64,000 nucleotides of DNA from RGIG1902 sp034926865. GTDB lineage: Bacteria; Bacillota; Clostridia; Oscillospirales; Butyricicoccaceae. The stretch spans positions 1 to 64,000 of the forward strand of contig JAYFQP010000003.1 of NCBI GenBank assembly GCA_034926865.1. The letters run 5' to 3'. Below, one piece after another: positions 1 through 8,377 of the stretch. The notes under the pieces are model-generated. The model worked only from the letters and a program-made list of their open reading frames with translations, was not told where the DNA came from and did not search any database. Numbering within the stretch: position 1 is the first letter of the stretch; every line of letters starts with the position of its first letter. Position numbers and translations under genes: made by a program.

Positions 1-590
1 TTACAGCTGCACCACTTCCCGCACAGAGCGGCAATCCTGCATTTACAGCCGGCACACCTGCCACTTTCGGCACTCAGCTGACTGTAGATGTTGGAAACCT
101 TTCTACATCATCCAATCTTACCTACACATGGTACCGCTCGGTTGATGCCTCCGTAGGCACCGATACACAGCTTACCACAGGCACAACCTATACACCGGTA
201 GAAGCCGACATCGGTAATTACCTTATCGTTGTCGCCACCTCCTCTGATGCCACAGGCTCAGGCTCAGTTGTTACAGCTGATGCAGTCGCAAAGGCCGCAG
301 CTCCTGCTGCTCCTGCAGGTTCCATTGCAGGCACATATCCTCCTGTTGCTGCTGACTCCATCAACCTCACAGGCCTCGGAGTAAGCACAACAGGCCTTGA
401 GGCCGCTGTTGCCATCGACGGTTCCGCCTATGAAGCTTATGCTTCCCTTACAGTTGATGCAAGCGGCAACGCAACCATCTCCGGCCTCACCTCAGTTACC
501 TCCGCTACTACGGTAAAGATCAGAGTAGCCGGAACTAATACAACTCTCGCTGGCACGGATAAAGTGATCACTGTCTCTGCTGCAGAGTAG
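1..590 (+). CDS. C-terminal part of a secreted Ig-like surface protein (5' end outside window)
   Basis: An open frame runs from the window edge (codons starting at base 3) to TAG at 588-590, giving about 195 residues. The sequence is rich in Thr, Ser, Ala and Gly with almost no Cys. It contains a bacterial Ig-like repeat: a LTYTWYRS core, then a TYTPVEADIGNYL segment, the pattern seen in tandem Ig-like modules of clostridial surface proteins. A linker rich in Ala/Pro follows, then a second beta-rich segment of about 80 residues that ends in VSAAE. There is no sortase motif, SLH domain or transmembrane tail at the C-terminus, so any anchor must lie upstream, outside the window. Role inferred: cell-surface or secreted structural or adhesion protein. 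Confidence 0.75.
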   Translation, partial: TAAPLPAQSGNPAFTAGTPATFGTQLTVDVGNLSTSSNLTYTWYRSVDASVGTDTQLTTGTTYTPVEADIGNYLIVVATSSDATGSGSVVTADAVAKAAAPAAPAGSIAGTYPPVAADSINLTGLGVSTTGLEAAVAIDGSAYEAYASLTVDASGNATISGLTSVTSATTVKIRVAGTNTTLAGTDKVITVSAAE

Positions 591-641
591 TAATTCTACT
601 TATCATTACAAAATAGCCATATTTTAAACCTGTGCTCAATC

Positions 642-692
642 CAACGGGAGGACGGTGGTGATGCTTTTTGCATCTACCCCGTCCTCCCGTTG
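642..692. terminator. long stem-loop after the surface protein gene
   Basis: A 14-bp perfect arm (CAACGGGAGGACGG at 642-655 with its complement at 679-692) continues through a 4-nt internal mismatch into GATGC/GCATC, with a T5 loop. No T-run follows on either strand. It may act as a transcript 3' end stabiliser or a weak terminator rather than a classical intrinsic terminator. Confidence 0.5.
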
Positions 693-769
693 AAACTATC
701 TAAACTCTATTAATTTTGGCAACTGTCATTAATCAACAAACAATGGTAAAAACAGTTAACCGTCTGTTA

Positions 770-809
770 TTGATTTTAATCCCCCCAGACTGTATAATAT
801 CAGTATAAT
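770..809 (+). promoter_or_regulatory. sigma-A promoter of the Rrf2 gene
   Basis: TTGATT (770-775) and TATAAT (793-798) are separated by 17 bp. A second TATAAT follows at 804-809. The ribosome binding site GGAGGAAGAG lies just before the ATG at 828. Confidence 0.65.
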
Positions 810-827
810 GTTTCGGAGGAAGAGACT

Positions 828-1247
828 ATGATAATATCAACAAAGGGGCGCTATGCCCTTCGCGTTTTGGTCGACTTGGCCGAGCATAGATCCGATGAAT
901 ATATCCCCCTTAAAGAGATAGCTGATCGACAGGGAATATCTGAAAAATACCTTGAAAGTATTTTAAAAGCTCTTGTAAAAAACAATATAATAGCAGGCTT
1001 GCGCGGCAAGGGCGGCGGATATAGGCTGTCTGTAGATCCAGCTGTGCTGACCGCAGGGGCAGTTCTGCGTCTTACAGAAACATCTTTGGCCTCGGTAGCC
1101 TGCCTTAATAAAGATTCTGATCACTGCGAAAGGATGGACGACTGCCTTACTCTTCCGCTTTGGAAAGGTCTTGATAAGCTTGTATGTGATTATCTTTGCA
1201 GTGTGACAATCTCTGATCTTATAAATGGAACAATAAAACCTGTTTGA
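828..1247 (+). CDS. Rrf2/IscR-family transcriptional regulator
   Basis: This 139-residue protein has the normal length for the Rrf2 family. An N-terminal winged helix (residues 1-65) carries the family signature ISTKGRYALR, and the wing has LRGKGGGYRL. The effector region has three Cys at 92, 100 and 106 (CX7CX5C), close to the three-Cys [2Fe-2S] ligand set of IscR and its relatives. The protein therefore probably senses Fe-S status or thiol chemistry; binding of a cluster is inferred. It sits upstream of a Cys-rich small protein, mnmA and a cysteine desulfurase on the same strand, an arrangement like isc operons in which the first gene represses the set. A 231-bp gap with its own promoter-like element separates it from the next gene, so co-transcription is not certain. 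Confidence 0.9.
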   Translation: MIISTKGRYALRVLVDLAEHRSDEYIPLKEIADRQGISEKYLESILKALVKNNIIAGLRGKGGGYRLSVDPAVLTAGAVLRLTETSLASVACLNKDSDHCERMDDCLTLPLWKGLDKLVCDYLCSVTISDLINGTIKPV

Positions 1248-1357
1248 TCTCCTCTATAGTATATACTTTGGTGCCAATCAACCGCCTTTTTAATCCCAAT
1301 ATTCACAAACAAGTATCTGTTAGACGACCCACTAACCGCTATCAAACATGCGACAAT

Positions 1358-1405
1358 TTGACATACTATATTTTTTGTGCTACTATAAACCAACTAAAAT
1401 AGTAG
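1358..1405 (+). promoter_or_regulatory. promoter with overlapping dyad, candidate Rrf2 operator
   Basis: TTGACA (1358-1363) and TACTAT (1381-1386) are spaced by 17 bp. The -10 hexamer is one arm of an inverted repeat, CTACTAT (1380-1386) and ATAGTAG (1399-1405). A second dyad, ATAAACC/GGTTTAT, interleaves with it. A repressor bound here would block the promoter of the thiolation genes. That the Rrf2 protein is that repressor is inference. Confidence 0.45.
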
Positions 1406-1478
1406 GTTTATATACTTGACTAACTGTTCATACTTTCTTCTATGCAATTTAAATAAAACTAAAAGGTGGCCATTTGAA

Positions 1479-1862
1479 ATGTGCTGTGGCAATAACTGCG
1501 GAGGCAGCTGCGGACCTTGCGGCTCCTGCTCTCATGACTTGGTGCTGACAAAAGATGAACTGACCATGCTGTCACGTCTGACCGAGATACCGTTTCTCCC
1601 AGTCGCCTGTCAAGAGGGCTCACACGACCCTATTTATCTTGAAGATAACGAAATTACGCTCGGCTCATATAGCGCGGTAATTAAATCTCTTTACCAGAAA
1701 AGGCTTATCACCCTTGACTATGATATTCCTCTTTCCGGGTTCAACTACGCACCTTACGCTGCTTATTCGTCACACGGCAGTATGGCGCTTACCGCTTACG
1801 GGCAGCAAATAGCCGACAGGCTGGAGCACGAGGTTTTCATGGAGGATGAGCATGGCCAATAA
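1479..1862 (+). CDS. small Cys-rich-headed protein of unknown function, in the mnmA operon
   Basis: This 127-residue protein was not recognised as a named family. The start at 1479 is chosen because AAAGGTGG at 1462-1469 gives a good ribosome binding site; an upstream in-frame ATG at 1416 lacks one. The first 19 residues carry six Cys (2, 3, 7, 11, 14, 17) in a Gly-rich setting followed by His19, which resembles a metal-binding or Fe-S-binding head. The rest reads like a winged-helix body, with LTKDELTMLSRL and then SAVIKSLYQKRLITLDYD. The gene overlaps the start of mnmA by 11 bp, so the two are translationally coupled. Possible roles are a metal or sulfur handling partner of MnmA and the desulfurase, or a metal-sensing DNA-binding protein. 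No function is assigned. Confidence 0.75.
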   Translation: MCCGNNCGGSCGPCGSCSHDLVLTKDELTMLSRLTEIPFLPVACQEGSHDPIYLEDNEITLGSYSAVIKSLYQKRLITLDYDIPLSGFNYAPYAAYSSHGSMALTAYGQQIADRLEHEVFMEDEHGQ

Positions 1863-2943
1863 CAAAAGCGCTCTTATCGCTATGAGCGGAGGAGTTGACA
1901 GCTCGGTGGCTGCAAAACTTATGATAGACTGTGGCTTCAGATGCGAAGGAACGACAATGCGGCTTTACAGAAATGAGGCCTTGGGCCTTAGCTGCTACCG
2001 TACCTGCTGCTCTCAGCAGGATATAGAAGATGCTGCTGAGGTGGCTTTTCAACTTGATATTCCATATGAGGTTTCTGATTTCACCGAGGATTTCCACCGC
2101 CTGATAATAGATAAGTTCATCCGTGTATATGAAAGCGGAGGCACCCCTAACCCCTGTATCGACTGCAACAGATATATAAAGTTTGACAAGCTCCTTCAAT
2201 TTGCCGCGCAAAGGGGGCTTTATTACATTGTCACAGGTCATTACGCACGCATAGAGCAGGATCCAGTTTCAGGCAGATATTTACTCAAAAAGGCGCTTGA
2301 TCTCACTAAAGACCAAAGCTATGTTCTGTATTCCATGACTCAGGAACAGCTATCGCATACTCTTATGCCACTGGGGACATGGAAAAAGGATGATGTGCGC
2401 AAGCTAGCCATGAGGCTCGGCTTTGTCAACGCACGCAAGCATGACAGCCAGGATATCTGCTTTGTGCCGGATGGGGACTACGGCACTTTTATGGAGCAGT
2501 ATACAGGCCAAAAGTACCCCCAAGGGAATTTTATTGATGTTAACGGCAATGTGATAGGCAAGCACCAAGGTGCTGTTCGATATACTATCGGCCAGCGAAA
2601 AGGGCTTGGCCTGCCCATGGGGGAACCCGTTTATGTCTGCGGAAAAGATATGTTGCGCAACACTGTTACGGTCGCGCCCCAAGCAGCGCTATATACCCGT
2701 AGGCTGATAGCGGAAGATATGAATTATATTTCCATTGAGGGTCTCGAAGCTCCCTTGCGCCTAAAGGCCCGTACTCGCTATCATCAGAGCGAACAGTGGG
2801 TTACCGTCTTTCCAAAGAATAATAAACTTATATCTATTGAGTTTGATGAGCCTCAGCGAGCCGTAACCCCCGGGCAGGCTGTCGTTTTGTATAACGGCGA
2901 TACTGTTGTGGGCGGAGGCTCCATAAAGGAAGTGCAACTATGA
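1852..2943 (+). CDS. mnmA: tRNA-specific 2-thiouridylase MnmA
   Basis: MnmA adenylates C2 of the wobble uridine in tRNA Lys, Glu and Gln and replaces the oxygen with sulfur from a persulfide. The protein has 363 residues, the usual length. It shows the PP-loop SGGVDSS (12-18), the catalytic Cys in PNPC (Cys102), the second active-site Cys in DSQDIC (Cys203), a GHYARI segment near 129-134 and the C-terminal beta domain. ATG 1852 is preferred over ATG 1846 because GGAGG (1841-1845) is correctly spaced only for the former. It overlaps the next gene, a cysteine desulfurase, by 4 bp (ATGA). A dedicated desulfurase-MnmA pair, as in Bacillus subtilis YrvO-MnmA, removes the need for a Tus relay. Confidence 0.95.
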   Translation: MANNKSALIAMSGGVDSSVAAKLMIDCGFRCEGTTMRLYRNEALGLSCYRTCCSQQDIEDAAEVAFQLDIPYEVSDFTEDFHRLIIDKFIRVYESGGTPNPCIDCNRYIKFDKLLQFAAQRGLYYIVTGHYARIEQDPVSGRYLLKKALDLTKDQSYVLYSMTQEQLSHTLMPLGTWKKDDVRKLAMRLGFVNARKHDSQDICFVPDGDYGTFMEQYTGQKYPQGNFIDVNGNVIGKHQGAVRYTIGQRKGLGLPMGEPVYVCGKDMLRNTVTVAPQAALYTRRLIAEDMNYISIEGLEAPLRLKARTRYHQSEQWVTVFPKNNKLISIEFDEPQRAVTPGQAVVLYNGDTVVGGGSIKEVQL

Positions 2944-4064
2944 TATATCTCGATTATTCAGCCAACACTCCAACGGACCCTGCCGTTTTAGATCGCTTCT
3001 GCCGTACTGAAAGAGAGTTCATCGGGAATCCCAATTCAATGCACTTTCTCGGCAAGGCAGCTCTTTTAGAGATGAATCGTGTCACATGCCGAATAGCTGC
3101 TCTTCTTGAAGTCGACCCCTCGGAGATAATCTATACCTCATGCGCAAGCGAATCAAACAACACGGCTATTAAAGGTATTGCAAGGCTTTCCCGCCATGAC
3201 GGAAAACATATCATTTCCACTCCGCTTGAACATTCCTCGGTAAGCGGATGCCTTACTTTTCTTCAGGAGCAGGGCTATGAAATCGACCTTCTCAGCATAA
3301 AGCGTGACGGCACAGTCGACCTAGAACAATTTCGCGAGCTTCTTCGCGGCGATACCATTCTCGTATCTGTCTGCGCTGTAGACAGCGAGCTTGGGGTCAT
3401 CCAGCCTATCGCCGAAATAGCTTCCATTTTGCGCTTCTTTCCAAAGTGCCGCCTTCATGTCGACGCCACACAGGCAGTGGGTAAGACTTCTCTTAATTTT
3501 GATGGGGTAGACACGCTTAGCTTTGCTCCACATAAATTTTACGGCCTAAACGGAAGCGGTATGCTCTTCAAAAGGAAAGGGCTTGCCATCGAACCCCTTA
3601 TTCACGGAGGAACCAGTACGACGATTTATCGAAGCGGCACCCCTGCCCTTGCCCTTGCTTCTGCAGCGGAGGAAGCCCTGAGCCTTGCTTTATCCCATCA
3701 GGCCGAGTGGACAAAGCATGTATCGGCCCTCAACCGGCTGTTAAGGGACGAGCTTTCAAGATATGATGGTGTGCGGATAAACAGCCCCGAAAATGCGGTT
3801 CCTCATATTCTCAATATAAGCGTGGAGGGGATCAAAGCCAACGTCTTTCAGCGTGAGCTTGACAAAGAAGGCATATGCGTATCAGTTAAATCCGCATGTT
3901 CAACGGACGGGGCACCCTCACGTGCTGTAATGGCCATAAGCCATGATCGCCGTAACGCACTATCCTCATGGCGAATAAGCCTTAGTCATCTTACAACCGC
4001 GGAAAATCTCTCAGACTTTTTAGAGGCTTTTGATATCTGCCGCTGCAGGATTCTCGGGCTTTAA
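2940..4064 (+). CDS. cysteine desulfurase (NifS/IscS-like, class V aminotransferase fold)
   Basis: This 374-residue PLP enzyme converts L-cysteine to L-alanine and an enzyme-bound persulfide. The N-terminus MIYLDYSANTP is typical of the family. The PLP lysine lies in SFAPHKFYG (Lys199), preceded by the HVDATQA segment. The persulfide-carrying Cys is Cys320, in the VKSACST loop. The start codon overlaps the mnmA stop codon (ATGA), so sulfur transfer to MnmA is the likely main task, as for YrvO in B. subtilis. No iscU- or sufU-like scaffold gene is adjacent, so a general Fe-S assembly role is less supported by context. Confidence 0.92.
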   Translation: MIYLDYSANTPTDPAVLDRFCRTEREFIGNPNSMHFLGKAALLEMNRVTCRIAALLEVDPSEIIYTSCASESNNTAIKGIARLSRHDGKHIISTPLEHSSVSGCLTFLQEQGYEIDLLSIKRDGTVDLEQFRELLRGDTILVSVCAVDSELGVIQPIAEIASILRFFPKCRLHVDATQAVGKTSLNFDGVDTLSFAPHKFYGLNGSGMLFKRKGLAIEPLIHGGTSTTIYRSGTPALALASAAEEALSLALSHQAEWTKHVSALNRLLRDELSRYDGVRINSPENAVPHILNISVEGIKANVFQRELDKEGICVSVKSACSTDGAPSRAVMAISHDRRNALSSWRISLSHLTTAENLSDFLEAFDICRCRILGL

Positions 4065-4097
4065 ACACCAGTAGTGATAATTCAGCAGTTTTAAAAA

Positions 4098-4165
4098 GAA
4101 AGCGAGCTTTTGTCTAATTTGAAACCCATTGATATGGGCCTCATTATAGATAAAAGCTCGCTTTT
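4098..4165. terminator. bidirectional terminator between the thiolation cluster and the V-ATPase operon
   Basis: AAAGCGAGCTTTT near 4098 pairs with AAAAGCTCGCTTTT ending near 4165. A-rich and T-rich flanks lie on both sides, so it can serve both the plus-strand desulfurase gene and the minus-strand ATPase operon that converge here. Confidence 0.7.
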
Positions 4166-4261
4166 TGCAATTCAATTAATCTATACGTAAAACAACTTTC
4201 TGATCTAATCAAGCTCTGTATAACGTATTTTTAAAGATACAGAAACTCTACCTCATTGAGA

Positions 4262-4888
4262 TTAATAATCCGCTGAAATCTCAAAATCCTGCATCTTTAT
4301 AAGCCTGGTGATGCGATCTCTTTCGGCATCCTCGAGCCGCATTCTTATAAAACGAATCGTCTCTTTCAGCTGAGGTATCGTCATATACTCCAACGCATTT
4401 ACCCTGCGTCTTGTCTTTTCGATCTCTGCTGAAAGGATAACACAGTTCTTCTCAAGCTGCGAGAGTTTTAAAAGATCTTCAAATAAATCAGACATCTGCC
4501 GCTTGGTTTCGCTTAAAGCGGGAGAAAGCGACAAAAACTCACCATCCTGCCTTGAGGCATTATCGAAGGACATAACAGGTACGTGAACTCCCATCTGATT
4601 CTTAGTCTTAAGTGTCAGGTTGGGCTGTTGTTCACTTTTAAGGCTGTTTTCAAGAACATCCTTTTCTGGAAAAGCCGCTTTTGCAAGTATGGCCCTATAT
4701 CTTATGTCTCGGAACCGCGCTTCAACATCTGCACGCAAAGCCTTTGTTTCCTTGACAATGTCGATAAATTGACGCATAAGCTCATCCTGCTTATCTTTGA
4801 GAAGCTTATGGCCCCTTTCTGAAAGCTGCAGCTGCTTTTTAAGGCGCGACAGCTCCATACGTGTCGGGCTGACCGGGAGCAGACTCAT
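4262..4888 (-). CDS. ntpD: V-type ATP synthase/ATPase subunit D
   Basis: This 208-residue central-stalk subunit is predicted to be a long antiparallel coiled coil that rotates within the A3B3 head. It carries the family start SPTRMELSRLKKQL with the following HKLLKDKQDELMRQF, and a C-terminal helix with RRRVNALEYMTIPQL that is strongly conserved in D subunits. It is the last gene of the operon, 4 bp after subunit B. No NtpJ-like K+ transporter follows, unlike the Enterococcus hirae operon. Confidence 0.95.
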   Translation of the reverse strand: MSLLPVSPTRMELSRLKKQLQLSERGHKLLKDKQDELMRQFIDIVKETKALRADVEARFRDIRYRAILAKAAFPEKDVLENSLKSEQQPNLTLKTKNQMGVHVPVMSFDNASRQDGEFLSLSPALSETKRQMSDLFEDLLKLSQLEKNCVILSAEIEKTRRRVNALEYMTIPQLKETIRFIRMRLEDAERDRITRLIKMQDFEISADY

Positions 4889-4892
4889 ATAC

Positions 4893-6266
4893 TTACACCT
4901 CCGGCAAGTATTTCTCGATCAAGGCAGGTGAAATACGCTTGAGCTCTCCTCTTGGTAAATCAGCAAGCAGCTTCCACCCAAGATCAAGAGTTTCGATTAT
5001 ACTTCTATTGGTATAAAATCCCTGTTTAAGATATTCCTGTTCGAATCTTTCGGAAAATTGAGCGTACTGCTGGTCAAGCTCAGACAGCGCCGAATCTCCC
5101 AAAACAGCAGCAAGCTCTTTTGCCTTTTTGCCCTGAGCATATGCGCTGAAAAGCTGGTTCATTGTAGCCGCATGGTCTTCGCGCGTTTTGCCTTTTCCTG
5201 TTCCCTTATCCTTAAGCCTTGAAAGCGATGTAAGAATATCAATAGGAGGCAGGATCGCCTTGTCGTAAAGGCTTCTTGAAAGAAGGATCTGACCCTCGGT
5301 AATATATCCTGTAAGGTCAGGGATCGGGTGGGTGATATCACCCTCAGGCATAGTCAGGATAGGTATCTGAGTAACCGAGCCCTTTTTGCCCCTTATACGT
5401 CCGGCGCGCTCATAAAGCGTTGCAAGGTTTGTATAAAGATATCCGGGGTATCCGCGCCTTCCGGGAACCTCACGTCTGGCGGCCGATATCTCTCTTAATG
5501 CCTCACAGTAGTTGGTCATATCGCTCATGATAACAAGAACGTGCATATCCTTTTCAAACGCAAGATACTCTGCAGCGGTAAGCGCCATTTTAGGGGTTGC
5601 TATACGCTCCATGGCGGGATCGCTGGCAAGGTTAAGGAACATTACTGTACGCTCAAGAGCACCAGTTTTCCTGAAGTCCTCGATGAAAAAGCCTGCTTCT
5701 TCAAAGGTTATTCCTATAGCCGCAAACACAACGGCAAAACGCTCGTCCGACTTGAGCACCTTAGCCTGTCGCGCTATCTGCGCAGCCAATTCCTGATGGG
5801 GCAATCCCGAAGAGGAAAAGATAGGAAGTTTTTGGCCTCTTACAAGTGTATTCAGATGATCTATAGCTGATATTCCCGTCTGAATAAACTCATCTGGGTA
5901 ATCACGCGCAATCGGGTTGATAGCCTCGCCGTTGATATCCAAAGCCTTTTCTGCTACGATAGGCGGAAATCCATCTTTAGGCCTGCCAAGTCCGTCAAAC
6001 ACGCGCCCTATCATATCTTCAGAAACATCAAGCATAAATGGTTTCCCAATAAACCTGACCTTTGAGTCGCGCAGGTTTATGCCGCCTGTTCCTTCAAATA
6101 TCTGCACAAGCGCACGTGATCCGTTCACCTCAAGAACCTGGCCCTGTCTTACTGTGCCGTTTTGAAGCTGGACCTCAATAAGCTCGTCATATTTTACGCC
6201 TTCGACATTGTCAACGGTCATCAAAGGCCCTATTACGTTTTGTATGCTCTTATATGACTTTATCAT
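4893..6266 (-). CDS. ntpB: V-type ATPase subunit B
   Basis: This 457-residue non-catalytic nucleotide-binding-fold subunit alternates with A in the head. The sequence starts IKSYKSIQNVIGPLMTVDNVEGVKYDELIEV and runs collinear with the bacterial B subunits, including FEEAGFFIEDFRKTGALERT and MPEGDITHPIPDLTGYITEG. As is normal for B subunits, it lacks the Walker A Lys/Thr motif found in A. Its start overlaps the stop of subunit A (ATGA), which implies coupled translation in the 1:1 ratio the head requires. Confidence 0.96.
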   Translation of the reverse strand: MIKSYKSIQNVIGPLMTVDNVEGVKYDELIEVQLQNGTVRQGQVLEVNGSRALVQIFEGTGGINLRDSKVRFIGKPFMLDVSEDMIGRVFDGLGRPKDGFPPIVAEKALDINGEAINPIARDYPDEFIQTGISAIDHLNTLVRGQKLPIFSSSGLPHQELAAQIARQAKVLKSDERFAVVFAAIGITFEEAGFFIEDFRKTGALERTVMFLNLASDPAMERIATPKMALTAAEYLAFEKDMHVLVIMSDMTNYCEALREISAARREVPGRRGYPGYLYTNLATLYERAGRIRGKKGSVTQIPILTMPEGDITHPIPDLTGYITEGQILLSRSLYDKAILPPIDILTSLSRLKDKGTGKGKTREDHAATMNQLFSAYAQGKKAKELAAVLGDSALSELDQQYAQFSERFEQEYLKQGFYTNRSIIETLDLGWKLLADLPRGELKRISPALIEKYLPEV

Positions 6267-8041
6267 TTATTTTTCACCCCTTCATTCAAAAGCTCTTCGA
6301 AAGTTGCGGTGATGGATCGTTTCAGTTCAACAAACTGCTCCGCCTGATCCTCGTGTATATACTTGCACCTGGCAATTTTATCTCTCAGGGCCGTAGTGCT
6401 TCTGTATATCTCAGCAAACGGAATTCCCTCTTCCGAAGCATATCTTGCGCGATCATTGAAGAGATGTATTACCTCAAGCATTTTAAACTGCTTTACCATG
6501 GACGTATAAGAATCGATATCATCAAAGGCATTTTGCTGGAGATAGTCCTCTCTTAAAGACTTGGCGATCTCAAGCGTGATGCGGTCTCTGCCAGAAAGAG
6601 AATCTACCCCTATAAGGCGAACCACCTCTTCAAGCCGAGCTTCCTCCTGCAATGTGTCTACCATCCACTGTACCATACCGCCCCAGTCAGCCGAAAGCTT
6701 GCTGTCAACGGCATTACGAACCTGATCGGCATACAGAGAATACGACGTAAGCCAGTGGATCGACGGGAAGTGCCTCTGGCGGGCAAGTGTTGCATCCAGG
6801 CCCCAGAACACCTTAACAACACGAAGAGTGTTCTGTGTTACTGGCTCGGCGATATCGCCGCCCGGAGGAGATACGGCGCCTATGGCCGTTATGCTTCCTA
6901 TACGGGCATCGCTTCCAAGGGCAACAGCACGCCCAGCGCGCTCATAATAGTTTGAAATACGGCTTCCGAGATATGCGGGATATCCCTCATCGCCGGGCAT
7001 CTCCTGCAAACGACCAGACATTTCGCGAAGCGCCTCTGCCCATCTTGAAGTAGAGTCAGCCATGATAGCCACATTGTATCCCATATCGCGGTAATACTCC
7101 GCAATAGTAATTCCCGTGTAAATTGAGGCCTCACGAGCTGCAACCGGCATGTTAGAGGTATTTGCTATAAGAATGGTACGCTTCATAATAGAAGTGCCTG
7201 TTCTCGGATCGGTCAACTGCGGAAACTCGATAAGAACGTCCGTCATCTCATTTCCGCGCTCTCCGCATCCAACATAAACAACGAGATCAACGTCGCTCCA
7301 TTTGGCTATCTGATGCTGCACTACGGTTTTTCCGGCTCCGAATGGCCCTGGAACAGCGGCAGCTCCACCTTTCATGACAGGGAACAGCGTATCTATAACA
7401 CGCTGGCCGGTTATCATCGGCTCGACAGGATTTATTTTTTCGGCGACCGGACGCGCATAACGAACCGGCCATTTTTGAAGCATCGTCAGATTGCGCAGGC
7501 CGTTATCAGTCTCAACTGTGGCAACGGTCTCTTCAATCGTAAACGAGCCTTCATTAATACTCATGATTTTCCCAAAGACGCCCTGCGGAACCATGATTTT
7601 ATGCAGGATTGATTCTGTTTCCTGAACAGTTCCGATTATATCACCGACCTGAACCATCTGGCCAACTGATACTACAGGCTTAAAGTCCCATTTTTTATCT
7701 CTGTCAAGGGATGTGACTCTGACTCCCTTGGTGAGAAAGGAGCTTCCCGAAGCCTGCATAAACCTATCAAGCGGACGCTGGATGCCGTCAAACATCTGAG
7801 ACACAAGGCCGGGCCCCAGCTCAACCGACAATGCCTCTCCGGTAGACACAAGCGGTTCTCCCGGGCCTATGCCGGAAGTCTCTTCGTACACCTGAACGGA
7901 GGCAAGATCGCCTCTCATCTCTATAATTTCGCCGATCAGCCCTTTTTCACCGACCATACAAACGTCCTGTATATTGGCATCCTCCATGCCGCTTGCAGTT
8001 ACAAGAGGACCGGAAACTTTTACAATTACACCCGATTTCAA
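6263..8041 (-). CDS. ntpA: V-type ATPase catalytic subunit A
   Basis: This 592-residue catalytic subunit hydrolyses ATP. It has the Walker A motif PGPFGAGKTV (231-240), the bulge or non-homologous region (about 110-195) that distinguishes A from F-type beta subunits, and the segment YVGCGERGNEMTDVL. Start codon TTG at 8041 is chosen because GGCGGTGAT lies just upstream and the protein then starts with the family-typical short N-terminus. It is followed by B with a 4-bp overlap. Confidence 0.96.
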   Translation of the reverse strand: MKSGVIVKVSGPLVTASGMEDANIQDVCMVGEKGLIGEIIEMRGDLASVQVYEETSGIGPGEPLVSTGEALSVELGPGLVSQMFDGIQRPLDRFMQASGSSFLTKGVRVTSLDRDKKWDFKPVVSVGQMVQVGDIIGTVQETESILHKIMVPQGVFGKIMSINEGSFTIEETVATVETDNGLRNLTMLQKWPVRYARPVAEKINPVEPMITGQRVIDTLFPVMKGGAAAVPGPFGAGKTVVQHQIAKWSDVDLVVYVGCGERGNEMTDVLIEFPQLTDPRTGTSIMKRTILIANTSNMPVAAREASIYTGITIAEYYRDMGYNVAIMADSTSRWAEALREMSGRLQEMPGDEGYPAYLGSRISNYYERAGRAVALGSDARIGSITAIGAVSPPGGDIAEPVTQNTLRVVKVFWGLDATLARQRHFPSIHWLTSYSLYADQVRNAVDSKLSADWGGMVQWMVDTLQEEARLEEVVRLIGVDSLSGRDRITLEIAKSLREDYLQQNAFDDIDSYTSMVKQFKMLEVIHLFNDRARYASEEGIPFAEIYRSTTALRDKIARCKYIHEDQAEQFVELKRSITATFEELLNEGVKNK

Positions 8042-8065
8042 ATGATCACCGCCTAAGATATAATT

Positions 8066-8377
8066 TTATAGTATGTTCTGACCAAGAGCCTTCTCAACCA
8101 TGCTTTGGATACGTTCAATACCCATGCTTTCCTGCTTTTCAAGCCCAGGAACAGGTATAATTGCAACCAACGGATGATTATCATAGGCACTAAGAAGCAT
8201 AGGGTTCTCTTTCAGACAGTCTTCGCTTACAAAAAGCAAAGCGTATCCATCTTTTATCAGTTGAGCTACCTGCCTAAGCAGATCATTCCCCTCGAGCGGG
8301 GCAAAAACATCAATACCGATCTGAAGAAAAGGAAAAATCGAATCTCCCTCTCCGAGCGCTGCAATTTTATAGGTCAT
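8066..8377 (-). CDS. V-type ATPase subunit F (NtpG-type)
   Basis: The predicted protein has 103 residues, the usual length of the small Rossmann-like F subunit that sits on the central stalk. It begins MTYKIAALGEGDSIFPF, matching the family start; a longer frame upstream is only a shadow of subunit C. ATG 8377 is preferred over a GTG at 8386 on homology grounds. The start overlaps the end of subunit C by 11 bp. In E. hirae naming this gene is ntpG. Confidence 0.9.
   Translation of the reverse strand: MTYKIAALGEGDSIFPFLQIGIDVFAPLEGNDLLRQVAQLIKDGYALLFVSEDCLKENPMLLSAYDNHPLVAIIPVPGLEKQESMGIERIQSMVEKALGQNIL

Noticed and set aside
5512..5870. Plus-strand open frames inside the V-ATPase operon
   Set aside because: They are reverse-strand shadows of ntpB and the other operon genes, with no ribosome binding sites and no family resemblance.
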